Part shown: positions 1 to 12,400 of the stretch, in pieces
Layout: each line of letters starts with the position of its first letter
Numbering within the stretch: position 1 is the stretch's first letter
Assembly: GCA_037043235.1 (NCBI GenBank)
Contig: JAWRVZ010000311.1
Span: forward strand, 371,001 to 435,000
DNA length: 64,000 nt
Source: Rhodeus uyekii
Lineage: Eukaryota; Chordata; Actinopteri; Cypriniformes; Acheilognathidae
Direction: 5' to 3'
Translations under genes and position numbers: made by a program
The notes under the pieces: generated by a model
Database searches by the model: none
What the model was told of the DNA's origin: nothing
The model's input: the letters and a program-made list of their open reading frames with translations, nothing else

Positions 1-2226
1 TTCAATCCGAGCACAGATATTGACTCGTATTACTCGTACTCGGCAAAAGTGCTTTATCCTTGTTTTGAAAGTGCAATATATATTCCATGCAAATACTGGT
101 CTTGTTTTGTCTTAAGCCTGGTTCACACTGTATGATTCTGATGATATAAGTGTAAAACAAATGTTAAGAATCCTAAAAGATTCTTCTGATTGTAGACCCA
201 AATTTGTAAACCAAGTCTTTGATCGCTAGTTTGACATGTTCACCGACAGCCGATCAATAACCGTTGAGATCAAATTTTGCCTCAGAAGTTGAGGCAAAGT
301 CCTGAAGTGTGGCTTCTCTTATGACAACCGTCAAATTAAAAAACAATGAGTGCAGAACCTGATGACAATTAGTGAGACAACCACTTGCTCCACACACATT
401 TTCTTCGCTTTTTACATTTTTTTAAGACAAGCCATGATCACAATTAACAGTAGAGATTGTTTATGTTTGCTAACCACCAATTAAATTGTACATGTATTGC
501 AGTTCACAGTCACCAAATGTGTCATGGATTGACGATGTAAAACTGTTAAATATTTAAAGACCGTTTAACATTGCTTACGCATGGATCATGTTCGTACAGT
601 GTGACAAACAACAATTGTAAAGTACTATTATAATCCTACAGTATGCTTTATTTGAAGTAATCCTCCTTGGAAATTTGCTGAGGCCTCCTAGTGGGCCCCA
701 GACACTGTGGCTGTGAACCACTGATTTAGATCAATTCGGTTTTGTGGAGGTTCAAATTATTGACTTTTTCATGCAAATCGCTTTCAAATCAATGAAAATC
801 CAAGCACAGACTTCTAAAAAGACCTATGGTGAAGACATGAGCAGCATTCAGTTCTTTTGAGTTGGATCTTTTCGAAATGAATCAGTTGTACGAGTTCACA
901 AAACTGATCCTACAAAGTCAAGGACAAGACAGTAAGTTCTACAGTGCAGGGCTCGACAATAAGAACTGGGACAGCGTGAAAGTCACTCGGACCAGTGCTG
1001 CATCTTCACAGAAGTTGATCATTTGAACAAATTTAAACCTTGTCTTTTTAAATATTCAAGCGCACATAGACACAAAAGTACCCGTATCACTCACTTTAGT
1101 ATCAACACAAATCCAAATCACGCACCCTGAAAGCCACGTCTCACGTAGTTGGTTTGGTCTTAAGTGAGTGAATACGTGAGATAAGATGCATGTGCAACAA
1201 TATATTGGATCCATGAAGCTTTTAATGTGAAAGCAGACTAATTTTCCTGCTGCTGCCTGTTTTTATACGTTAATCAAACAACATGCATACATAACTATAT
1301 TTTATGTATCCAGTCCCTTAATCAAGCAGCTTTAATTGAAGCTTTAACTAGTGTTAAAGAGTCACTCATTAGCTAGTGACAAACATTGGCAAAGGAAAAA
1401 AGTTACTTATAAAGAAAGATAGATCGGATTTCTTCCCGGTGACACATTAATGACCCAATGACTCATAAGTATTGTCTGCTTTCATTTAGTCTTTCATGAA
1501 ACGCCTTTTATTTATATGATCTCAAGCAATTCTGATAATATAAAACGGAGGAAAGCTTCACATTCAAAAGAATCTTTCTCCTATGTAGGCGTGAGAGGAA
1601 AGAGGTTTTCTGAGAATAGAACAAACAGAAACACACAGAGCCTTAGGCTAAATGCATCATGTGCTTCCTTCTTCCTCTCTTGATCCAAAAACATACATGA
1701 CATTTCGGTGTTTCTATGAGTGTCTGTGGTGGACCTTGTGTTCTCTGGAGTCTGAACGAGATGCAAACTTGACCTGAAACCTCTTATCTTTCACCGCAGC
1801 ATGAGCACGAGTTTTGTTTATATTCCACAACATGCAGGCAGGAAAGAAACAAAACCTGTTTGGATATGTGGAAAAACTAGAGACGATGTTTGGGACTCGT
1901 ATTGTGCCTTTGTTGCAATTGTTAAGCGTTGCATTGATCGTGTATGTTCAAATCAATTCATGCCCTCATGTTTCCCTGCTGTGTCCGGATAACAGAGTTG
2001 GCATGATACAATAATCCATCAACTTTCTAAATATAAATACAGTGATATTCTTTTAGTATACAACATTTATGAAGGCATAATATGATTTATTTGCACTAAT
2101 GCATGACGGTCTGTACTGTAACATCCGATTCAACTGGCTTCTCACAAGCCAATTCCAGCCAGATAACTCACCTTGATCAAAACATTTCATACACACAGTT
2201 CATACAGATTTTCTAAAGAAATTAAT

Positions 2227-2628
2227 ATTTTTATTCAGCAAGGACACATTAAATTGATCAAAAGTGATAGTAAAGACGTTTACTATGTTATAAAAGATTT
2301 CTATTTCAAATAAATTATAGATCTACCACAGTTTCCTCAAAATATTAAGCAGCACAGCTGTTTTCAAAATTAATAATAATAAAAAGAATTTTTTCTTGCG
2401 CAGCAAATCAGGATATTAGAATGATTTCTGAAGGATCATGTGACACTGAAGACTGGAGTAATGACGCTTAAATTCAGCTTTGCACACAGTAATACATATT
2501 TTAAAAGCAGCTTTTTTTTAATTGCAGAAATATTTAATAATTTACAGTAGTTTTGATCAAATAAATGCAGCCTTGCTGAGCACTTATTTCAAAATAATAA
2601 TAAATTAAAAAATTCCAACCCTAAAGTG
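2227..2628. mobile_element. hAT-like MITE remnant
   Basis: Diverged copy of the element at 10028-10460. It shares the stretch around 'attagaatgatttctgaaggatcatgtgacactgaagactgg' (about 2418-2456) and the downstream 'aaattcagctttgc' segment. The terminal repeats are degraded, so the limits are approximate. Confidence 0.5.
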
Positions 2629-3489
2629 TTTAACGATATTGTATTTAATACTTGCAAAACTGCAGTTTATGTCACCCAGACTTCATTCCTTATGGAAAAA
2701 AAAACTTATTTTAATTTTTATTTATGCATGATTAATGCTGTAAGTCTACAATATCACAGGTGAGAATGAGCATCTGAGCTGTCAATCACTCAGTGTGTCA
2801 TGTTTACAGTATCATGTCAAATAACTAACCAAATGACTAGATACTTGCATTATAAACTTAGTAGTGAAGCGTCCTTTAAAGGGCACTGCAGCTTTATAAC
2901 CGTTAACTGCAAAACTTCTTATTTTGAATTGGCTGAAAGCTATAAAACTGATGTTTAATTTACAATGTTGACAACCGCTAAAACTGCTGCAGGGTTATTT
3001 TGTTGGCTTGCATGCCTTAACAAATCTTTCCATTTGACTAGTCATTAAATTTGAGCATGTCTATTTTATGCATTTTTATGTCGTTCCTACGTGACCTAGC
3101 AATCAGATTACAAATAACACAAATTAGTGCTGAGCGAACGATCCGCCAGTCTTTCCAGCACACTGATTCCAATAAAGGATTCGCTTCCTAATCCCACGTG
3201 CGAGACTCAAAGAGCCATGTAGTGCCTCGGGTTAAAATGACAGACAGGGTCAGAGCTGAGGGTCTCTACTGCCTGAACACACACACACACACACACGAGA
3301 CTATATTTTTGTCCCAGGTTTATAAAGGTAGACCACAACTGGGCAGGCTCAAGGAAAAATATTCAAAATATTTTCTCCACAAGTACCTTATGAATGTTGT
3401 TGACTAATTATGTTACAGCTATCATAAGGTATATAAGCTGGAGCTACATGCCATAATATTGCGTTCATCCTGAGATATGAAACATCTTT

Positions 3490-3715
3490 GCGGAGTCAGA
3501 CATATTTTGTCGATCCTGGAACAACATTCCCGTTCCAAAAGTTTTATCCTAACCACATCCTCACCCCTAAAATCACAGGGAAATGATGGTGAATAACACT
3601 GATGTAGAAGCACTTGTAAGACTAAAAATTGACACATTCTGTAAACTTGTCTGATTGGTTGATTGGAATGTTGTTCCAGGATCAACATAGATGTTTATCC
3701 AGGAACATGTTGCAC
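3490..3715. mobile_element. foldback MITE copy A
   Basis: One of three copies in the window of a short palindromic element with ends of the form GATCCAGGAACATGTTGCAC and its complement. It carries internal 'gattggttgattggaatgttg' and 'taagactaaaa.ttgaca' segments. It resembles Angel-type inverted-repeat elements of zebrafish, but that name is from memory. The left end is degraded. Confidence 0.55.
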
Positions 3716-3797
3716 AGGTTACAGTGCAGATTTCTGATATTAAGCGCTTTACCCACCCATCTTCTCTTTGCCTAAATGGTTAGTTGCATTTCCCTCC

Positions 3798-3832
<35 letters not shown>

Positions 3833-4104
3833 CTGTCAGTATGTGTTCTCTACAACAACAACTAACTTCATTTGCAAAATGTTTGCATACAGAACATCCC
3901 CATTATCCCATTGGCTGTAAAATCAACTCAAGGCCTACGGGCAGCAATAAAAATGTCAACTATAGAGCAAATATCCCTGACTGCCATGTGTTGAAACGGT
4001 GATCGACGAGCAACACCTCACTACTAAGGTTGATTACGCGTATCCTACAGCTCAGGTGTTGTTGCCACGGCTCGTTACTCACGCGAAATAAATGTTTCCT
4101 TTAC

Positions 4105-4247
4105 CTGAGAAATTCCTGCAGGCAGGTATCGCAGAATCGGTGTCCACATGTGGAAACTTGGACGGGTTCCCTCATCGCTTTGCTACACAGAGGACACTGG
4201 AAGCGTCTCTTCGGCTTCTCCAGGAACTTGTAGTCGAACCCAGGCAT
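4105..4247 (-). CDS. traf4: traf4 first coding exon (TRAF4 RING half)
   Basis: This is the first coding exon of a TRAF4 adaptor, a RING/zinc-finger/MATH protein acting in receptor signalling and cell junctions. Reading leftward from the ATG at 4247, the 143-nt exon encodes MPGFDYKFLEKPKRR and then the start of a RING finger. The RING shows a CPLC pair followed by the CGHRFCDTC cluster and LQEFL, and the exon ends at a TCAG|GTAAAG donor after 47 codons plus 2 nt. The N-terminus is nearly identical to remembered mammalian TRAF4. Exon 2 (rest of the RING) was not found between 1 and 4104, so intron 1 probably fills that stretch and the gene continues outside the window. nek8 lies immediately upstream in the same orientation, as in mammals. 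Which teleost paralogue (traf4a or traf4b) cannot be decided from one exon. Confidence 0.9.
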
Positions 4248-4640
4248 TGCTGGCGTTTACGCTTAACGTCTATTGAAACGGTGGTTGCTCGTCCTCCGCA
4301 ATAACGCTTGGAAACGCGTTGACAAGAGCGCGCGTGAAAACTGATATTCGCTTGCCGACGATACACGAGCTCGCGCTCCCAATCCGTGGGTATTGTTCCT
4401 TCTCAGCTTCCTCTTTCGAGCAACACGGCTCGATCCAGCAGCAGGATGACAGCTTAAACCCGACGACCTGTGTGTGTGACGCGGCTGTCAACGCAGCGCC
4501 GGTGCTCTTTGATGAGCGCGATGAGAAACACTCGCAGCGCCCGTCGAGAACAACACTGACAGCCCGGAGACAAAGCTCGGGTCCCATCTGTTTAGGTATA
4601 TAAGGCCCAACCCACCATCCAGGAGGGAGGAGCCGCATTT
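4248..4640 (-). promoter_or_regulatory. traf4: traf4 5' region, CpG-rich promoter candidate
   Basis: The 390 bp upstream of the traf4 ATG are visibly richer in G+C and CpG than their surroundings, as expected of a 5' UTR and promoter of a broadly expressed gene. A TATATA core lies at 4597-4602. It reads best as TATATAAG on the plus strand but could serve either direction, so its use for traf4 is uncertain. Open frames on both strands here show no protein similarity and are regarded as a by-product of the high GC. Confidence 0.45.
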
Positions 4641-6446
4641 AAATCCCTCTCAGCCCCGCACAAATCTGAACGCCAGGCTTATTTACAGTTATTTACAGTA
4701 ATGCTGTCTGTGAGCGTTATAATGTAGCCGAGAGGGGGATTATTTGAACTGAATTTACGTCAGTGAAATCTCGCGAGGTCACGCGCAAGTATCTTAGAAA
4801 GTGTTTAAACTAAACGCTTTTTGTGAGGTATTATTAAGTCTTAATAGGCTAATAACCGTTGTGGTAACTCTTAGAATGGTGTGCACTTCAAAATAAAGAG
4901 TTCAAAAGTGGGGTATTGGTAGGATAGTTACACAGAGGAACAAGTTTTGGTGAACAGGCCTTTAAAACAATAAACCTACAACGTTCTTGAGTCTGTTGTA
5001 AGGAGCCTTTCATTGTTTAGCTTATGTTGATTTTTTTTTGCATATTGTCTTGATGGGTTTAATCCTTGAACCTCATGATGATATCCGTTTGTCCACTTTA
5101 TTAATATTGTCATGTTCTCTTTACTGTTAATTATATGTTACATTTTTGGTGCAATAAAAAAGGTATTCAAAAAAATAAACATTGCCTTTTAGTGTGAAAA
5201 TCTGTTTTTATAATCTAAAGAACCATTTTCACTTAAGAAAAAACTTTTATGGAATGAAAAGATTCTATGGATGTTAAACGTTCTTTATGGAACCGGCTAA
5301 TAAAGAACCTCTGTTTTTTAAAAGTGAGAAAGCTTTTAAAATGTATTTGTGCTTAAAATTCTATGACTATAGAAGTTGTCCATTATGCCAGAAACATTAA
5401 ATCTGCACGAAACTTTAGAACATAAATAAAAAAAATTAAACATAAGAAAACATTTTTATTTACTAGATAACAGTCTCAAAAGTGTGCATACAAAGGTAAT
5501 CGTTGCTAATAAAAAATTGCATAAAGTTATTTGTAAGGCAAACGACTCCCTCTATCGGTGAGAAGCACGTGATGACGTTCGTGCAGACATTACGTCAACA
5601 CAACAACAACAACAACGCAAATAATAGAATTACGAGTTTGAGGGTTTATTAGAGTTATACTGCTTAATAGTTCAGTTTCATTGAAACATATTAAACTCTT
5701 GTCGACAGGAAATATGTTTTGCATGGAAAAGCACGAGCCACATTAATGACACGCTCCGAGCATCATCTATTGCACGAGAATTACATCATAGCATGATGGA
5801 CGCACGAGCTCTGAGAATAAAACATGAGAATGCTTTTTGATATGCAATATACTTTCATACGCATTCATATTTATTACTATTGTTCTAGATCAAAATAACT
5901 ATACGTAATGGTTAATATAATTTTCAATGGTTACACTAACAATAAAATATTATTCTTATTATTAACAATATAAAACATATCTTATTCTAAATTATAAAAT
6001 GTATATTTATTATTAAAGCTTTTATTTTTGGGCAAATAAAAAAATCCCACATTAGAACTGCCACATACATCTATGATACACTTTAGAAATATTTTCTTTC
6101 TTCCATTCAGTCTAGCCTGAATGAGGAATAGAGCATTATTTACAATGCTACATATTTATTATTATGTTTAACATAATTCAATCTAATTTATGTACATCAA
6201 ATATGTAATACTGCAAATAGAGAATTGGAGTAATTCTGGTGTTATAAGTTAATAGTTATTTACATTTGGTAAAAAAAAGAATAAGAAAAGAAAAAGCTTC
6301 ACATAGCTGAAAATCACATTATTAACACAATTGCATGGCTTCTAATTCTCAATTGAACCGACACTATAGTGTCCAATCCCTCAATCCTTATGGACAGGAC
6401 CCTCTTCTGCGGAGTGTGTGGAGCAATATGGGCAGAGGCAGAGCTA
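4641..6446. other. nek8-traf4 intergenic spacer
   Basis: About 1.8 kb between the nek8 stop and the traf4 promoter. No exon was recognised. It contains AT-rich DNA, a degenerate repeat near 5218-5325 of the 'aagaacc...ttctttatggaacc' type, and a small GC-richer island around 5545-5625. That island carries CACGTG and two TGACGT/ACGTCA-like half sites beside a CAA triplet run. The nek8 3' UTR must lie at the right end of this spacer on the minus strand; no clear polyadenylation site was fixed. Confidence 0.4.
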
Positions 6447-9400
6447 TCACTTTGATACAGCCTCTTCAAAAAATGCTGAGGAAAGGAGAGAAATAATGAG
6501 TTAGAATACAGAGAACAATGACAACAACCTTTGCAATGTCAACAACATATAATTACAACAAATGCATTACAATAAATGTCTAGATTCTGTTCAAGTAACT
6601 AAAGCTGCACATTACGTTTCACAGCCAACAGCGTGTTTCCATGGCAACAAGCCACTGACGTAACCGTGAAAAGGTGGCTCTCATCGAGCTGCACTGTCTT
6701 TGGTATCCCAGAATCCTCTTCCTTCCTTCCAAGTCGACCACGTGCCCCTTTACCCCAGGTGTACACTTCCCCCTCTGCCGAAAGAAAGAGCAGAACATTT
6801 ACTCGCGATTCTGAACACCATTTGGCTGAATAACATCTTTGTCACTTTATTTCTGTGCGTGTCAGTTCCTGTGAGAATCATGAATGAACAAAGACAACAT
6901 GAAACAATAAAGGTCTTCAGAGTCTTCTAAGCCTCTGGGACACAGCTGGGGTTACATGCTGACCTTTAGCCACATGTCACGTTAATTAACCTCACTGCCC
7001 CCTCTAGAGCACATTTAGTGACTAAAGAAGTTAATGGCTTGTTTGCAGACTAGTCTGGGACGCATTCCCATTACTTTGAGTTGATGTAGTTTGGCTGGCA
7101 AGGTCAAATTGTATCCCAATATAAAGAAAACAACAAATATTGTATCATGCTTTTTAGTTGGTTTTGGGACCATTACATTTCTTTGTATTGTGACAATATT
7201 TTCCCTCTAATTGTTAACTTAATGCAAACAAAGATAACATTTTATTTTTGATGGTCCACTCTAGACATTCCACTCATAATAAGTAACTTTGCAACTACAT
7301 GTCAACTAATTCTCATTATAGTATAATTAGACTGTTTGCTTAATATCTGATTTTGATTCTTCCCAACAGACATTCGACTGACTATAAGTAACTTTGTAAC
7401 TACATGTCAGCTTATTCTACTAACCCAAACATTAACACCTAACCCTTACCTCTCAGTCTACTAATACTCTAATGAGAGTTATTGCAAAGTTATTTGTATT
7501 TCGTAGACTGTCTAAAGCGGACCATCAAAATAAAATCTAGCCAAAAACTGGTCTAATTTTCAGTGTAACTGTTTTAAAATACCCTATTAAAAATGTAATC
7601 TCAAGTAAACTAAAGCAAGAATATTATCATTCCCAATCCCCCCCGCCCATAATCAAGAATTTTGACCGAAATAACCCAGTAGATCATAATAAATAGCCTA
7701 GATGTTTATGTTTATTTAGGGTTTTGCATAATGTATCATGTTATAAATAAAAAACAAACCCATATAAAGAGTTTATCACCCATGCTAGTTTGGATGTAAA
7801 TTCAGATTTACCATTAAACATTAAACCTACCGTAAATGGTTTAAAATAGCTTTTAAAGATTACAGAGTTAAATACATTGGGGTTTTTCCACTGTAATAGG
7901 ATAGAAATGAATGTATTACAATAATTACAATAAACACTTATGAATCATGAATGAAAAATCAGGATCATCATGTCTGTATGCGTTACAATAATGGAAATTG
8001 GGGCAGAAATACACTTTGCGGTCATGGAAATATTCATGACAATATATTATTAGAAATCTTAATGCTCCTAATAGCCCTTAACCAAATAATTATTCGGTGA
8101 AATGTGACCTGTTTTGTGAGATTCACTCGTATATGTCTCGTTTACCTGCTCCAATAGCCAGAGTGAACGCATCGCCACACGCAGCCATGGTGATTCCCTG
8201 CAGTCCTGATACTTGATAGGGCACTCGACTGGTTCTGCGGGAACTGCAGCCAAGCTGCCCATGCTGGTTACTTCCGAAGGTGAAACAATGACCTTTCTCT
8301 GTAATTAGGGCACATAGTGATATGTGAATCTGCCCTCAGTCTAAATCAAAACAGCACAATGAGTTGTAATGTAAATAAAGTGCGTTTACCTGTAACTGCA
8401 ACCGAGTGTGCCGTACCGATGTCTATATAAACTATCTTCTCAACATTTAGAGGAACAGACTGGACAGGCTGGAACGTGTGGACCTCCTCCACCGGAGAGT
8501 GAGATGAGGCCTCCTCTGTGCCTGAGATCTTATCCAAACCCAGTTTGTTAAATCTGCATTGAAGATAGTATTTATTAATTCAAGCAGCCATATGTGAAAA
8601 GAAGTGTACTTAATATTGTATTGAATGTGTGCTTGAATGTGTCCATCAGTATATAAAAAAATATTACTTGCAGATAATATAATGTTTATCAGATAAAAGG
8701 AAATTTAAGTGTACTTTAAGAGAGTACGCCTTAGCCTGGTTTCACAGACAGGGCTTAGATTAAGTCAGGATTAGGCCTTAGTTCAATTAAGTAGCTTTTA
8801 TTATCGTGCCATTGAAAAAACATTACTGTTGTGCATCTTGAGACAAAACAATGGCACTGACATTTTAAGATTTGTTAGTGAAAGTTTGTTTTGGGTAAGA
8901 CAGCTCAAACATGCATCTGGGACTGGCTTACGCCTGTGAAACTGGACATTTAATTTCAAAGTTTCTTAACAGACTTAAGTACACTTTTTAATAGTGCACT
9001 TTTTAATCATGTCAAATTAATTTTTGTACAGTAGAGTTCATTTTAATATCCTTTGTCATGCTTATTTTCAATGTAAGTATTTTATTAAAATTATTTTTAT
9101 TTAATTTCATTATTTATTAAAGTTAATTTTAAGTAAATTATTATTATTTTTATTTTAATTAAAGTAATTATGAATAATAATAATAGGCACTTTTTAAAGT
9201 ATGCTATAGTGTACTTTTTTTCACAGGGCAGCAGATTTATTTTGACAAGCTGGCAAGTCTGTAAGGGTCATATGCAACGATATTTAGCCCTCAGACAGTG
9301 TGGCTGACAGGGTGTGACTGCTATTTAAAATATGGTCATTGTGTTGGTCATTTTCCTGTGATGAAATGTCTTCATAATTCGCAGTCTTTTCAAATGCTAA

Positions 9401-12400
9401 CGCAGGAATGAGGAGTGTTAACTCCCTAAACTGGTTTGGCAATCTGTGAAAAACTGCCTAACATAAGCAAAAGAACTAAGCAAGAAATTCATGGAGGTTT
9501 ATTAACATTTGAGATGCATTATTATTTATAATTACAATCAGTTATTTGACTTCTATAGATTTTATTTATTAATTAAATAACTCTATATATTTTTAAATCC
9601 ACTTTGAGGCTCATTAACCAGCAACATGTCAAAATGTAGACACATTTAGGAATCTGTGCCAGTCAACACCTCTACCAACCACATGCCACCTGAAGCTTCA
9701 GTAAATTATGCTGCCTTAAAGTTATGTTGGAATGAATGACTTTATAAGATTAGTGATTAACAAGATTGATTATCATTATAAAAGGGAGATCTGTGTTTTC
9801 TCTATTTTCTGAGTTAATGACAATTAAAGAAATGTGTCAGTACCAAACTTGAACTTGAAACTAATTGTTATTTAATGCTGATTATGTACATACAATTCTG
9901 ATACAATTATGTATTATGTACATACTATGCATTACATATCCACAAATTTCCCATAATTCAATATAGAAATATGCAATGTATACTCTGTGTATGTATATAT
10001 ATACATAAACACACACACACACACACACTACTGTTCAAAAGTTTGGGGTCAGTGAGATTTATTTAAAGAAATAATAGTTTTATTGAGCAAAGAAAACTAA
10101 CAGTAAAGACATTTATAATGTTAAAGAAGATTTAAAGATTTCTATTCATCAAAGAATAATTTCTGTTACTCAACACTGATAATAAAATCATCACATTAGA
10201 ATGATTTCTGACAGATCAAGTGACACTGAAGACTGGAGAAATGATGCTGAAAATTCAGCATTGCCTCACAGACATAAACTACATCTTCAAATATATTCAA
10301 ATAGAAAACATTTATTTTACATTGTAATCATATTTGTTAAAGTTTTTATTTAAGTTGCACTCCATTTATGATTAACTAAATGCAGCATTGGTGAAAATAA
10401 GAGACTTCCTTCAAAAACATATAAGAAAATATTACTAACCCCAAAGCTTTGAAGGGTAGAGTGTTATATACATATTATAAATAAAATAAAATATAAACAT
10501 CCAATCAAAATCACTTGAACACACATTACATCATAACTCCAGTTTTCCCAATGTAATATAATATGCGTTTTATTAAAGTAATAAGATATTTTTCATACTG
10601 TTTTTCTGTACATAATGAACTGTGAGAGTACCTGTTGTTCCCACAGGCCAGGATCTGATGCTGTGTGCTCATGATCATGGAGCAGTCCACCCCACACAGA
10701 ACACGCTGCGCTTCAAAATCAGCTGGCAAACTCACCTGCAGCGGACAGTTGTGGCAGTCTTGACTGGCCAAACCGAGCCGGCCTGTCAAACAGAGAGATA
10801 ATACAGAGAGAGTGTGACAGAAAGAGAGAAGAGAACGATGGAGCACAAAATACACGGCCGGCCTGGAGGCGCTGTTGTTGCTGTCTGCAAGAGAACAAAG
10901 AGAAACCCAAAGAAACAGTGTTCAAGTGACAAGTGATGTTGCTCATTTACCGTTGTCTCCTCGCCCCCAGGAGAAAACCTCTCGCTCATTGGTTACTGCC
11001 AGAACGTGGGATGCTCCACAAGACACTTGAACCAACTCATAACCCAGAAGAGCCTCTACTATCTTCGGCTGAAGACAAAGGCAGGAACATAAAGAAATGT
11101 ACAGTTAGTAAAATAGTATAATTAACACTAGATTTTCCCATTTTTCTCCCAAAAATGTTTGTTAGACATGTTTCTGGATCAATACGTTCCCGGGACAAAA
11201 TATTTTGTTGATCCTACAACAATATCCCTGTCCGAACATTGAATCCTAACCATATCCCTACAACTAAACCTAGCCAAACCCATACGTTATCCCTAAAATC
11301 AGAGGGAAATGATGGTGAATAACTACATTTTTAGATTGTAAGACTAAAACTTGACACAAACTGTAAACTTGTCTCTGAAATCTGATTGGTTGATTGGAAT
11401 GTTGTTTAAAGATGAACAAAGATGTGTATCCAGGAACATGTTGCACTTGATGTTGCACTCATTTTAGTTTTAGGTTTTAGTGATTTGTAGTAAATTATGT
11501 GGCTTTTGGTCATTTTAGTACTTTAGTAAGTTTTTCATCTAATATTCATAATTCATTTTATTTCAGCTTTGTTTCAATTAACAATTTATTTTATATAGTT
11601 TAAGTGGCCATCTTTATTTTTGAGTCCAGAGGTCAATTTTTAAGGTTAAATAAGTTTAAATCCTTAGATTAAATATATCATTGCAAAAAAAAATCATCTA
11701 AATCTACCTGTGTCACATCGTTGAAGTTCCCATGTCCGAGACAACCATTGCTTCCACTTCCAAACGTCATGATTATACCTCTGTCTGTAAAACCGAAAGC
11801 AAACTGAGCAGATTACAGTTGCTCTTACAGATAAACAAAGAATTAAACAAGAATTGTTTCTCCGTTAGTGCAAACCGCTGCACAAGAAGAACAACTGAGC
11901 TGAAGTCATTCCCTTTAATCCTCTATATCTGCTGGTGACTAATGATTCCCCTGCAGAGACGAATGGTTACAGCATATCCTTTACTCTAGAGCAGACAAAT
12001 GTACACCGCTGTGCTACAATGCCAGGGGACAAGAGATTAGCTTCTACAGTGTGAACAAATGCTGCTTAATGAGCTCTGTAGGAAGGATAGTAAAAAAGGG
12101 TGATTACATTGTCCTTTCATCCTTGTTTCATTTTATCTTAAATGTTTAAATCACTTTGTGTTTAATTTCGCAGAGACCACTTAAAGTCATGTCCACTTTA
12201 TAGCTTCAGACCAAGAACTGCCTATTTAGCCAGTTTGATGGACATGTAAAGTGACTAAACTTTGTTTGTTATGGTTGAATGTGTTGGTAGGGATAGATAT
12301 TTCTGAAATCAATGATGCTACAACACAGAGATGCACGATTAATCGTTAAAAGATTGCAAACTCATTCCTATATAGCACCGATTCGGCTATTTGTATTAAA

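Larger units (their letters stand above)
1..4104 (-). other. traf4: probable traf4 intron 1 (partial)
   Basis: No coding exon was recognised on either strand. The stretch is AT-rich and holds a hAT-type repeat remnant near 2227-2628, a foldback MITE at about 3490-3715 and two short (CA)n tracts (about 3276-3297 and 3801-3830). It is assigned to traf4 intron 1 because exon 1 ends in a good donor at 4104 on the minus strand. Short open frames here lack family similarity and look like chance. Confidence 0.55.

Noticed and set aside
4270..4638. 122-codon minus frame and 94-codon plus frame upstream of traf4
   Set aside because: They lie in the CpG-rich promoter/5' UTR, overlap each other in opposite directions and match no family.
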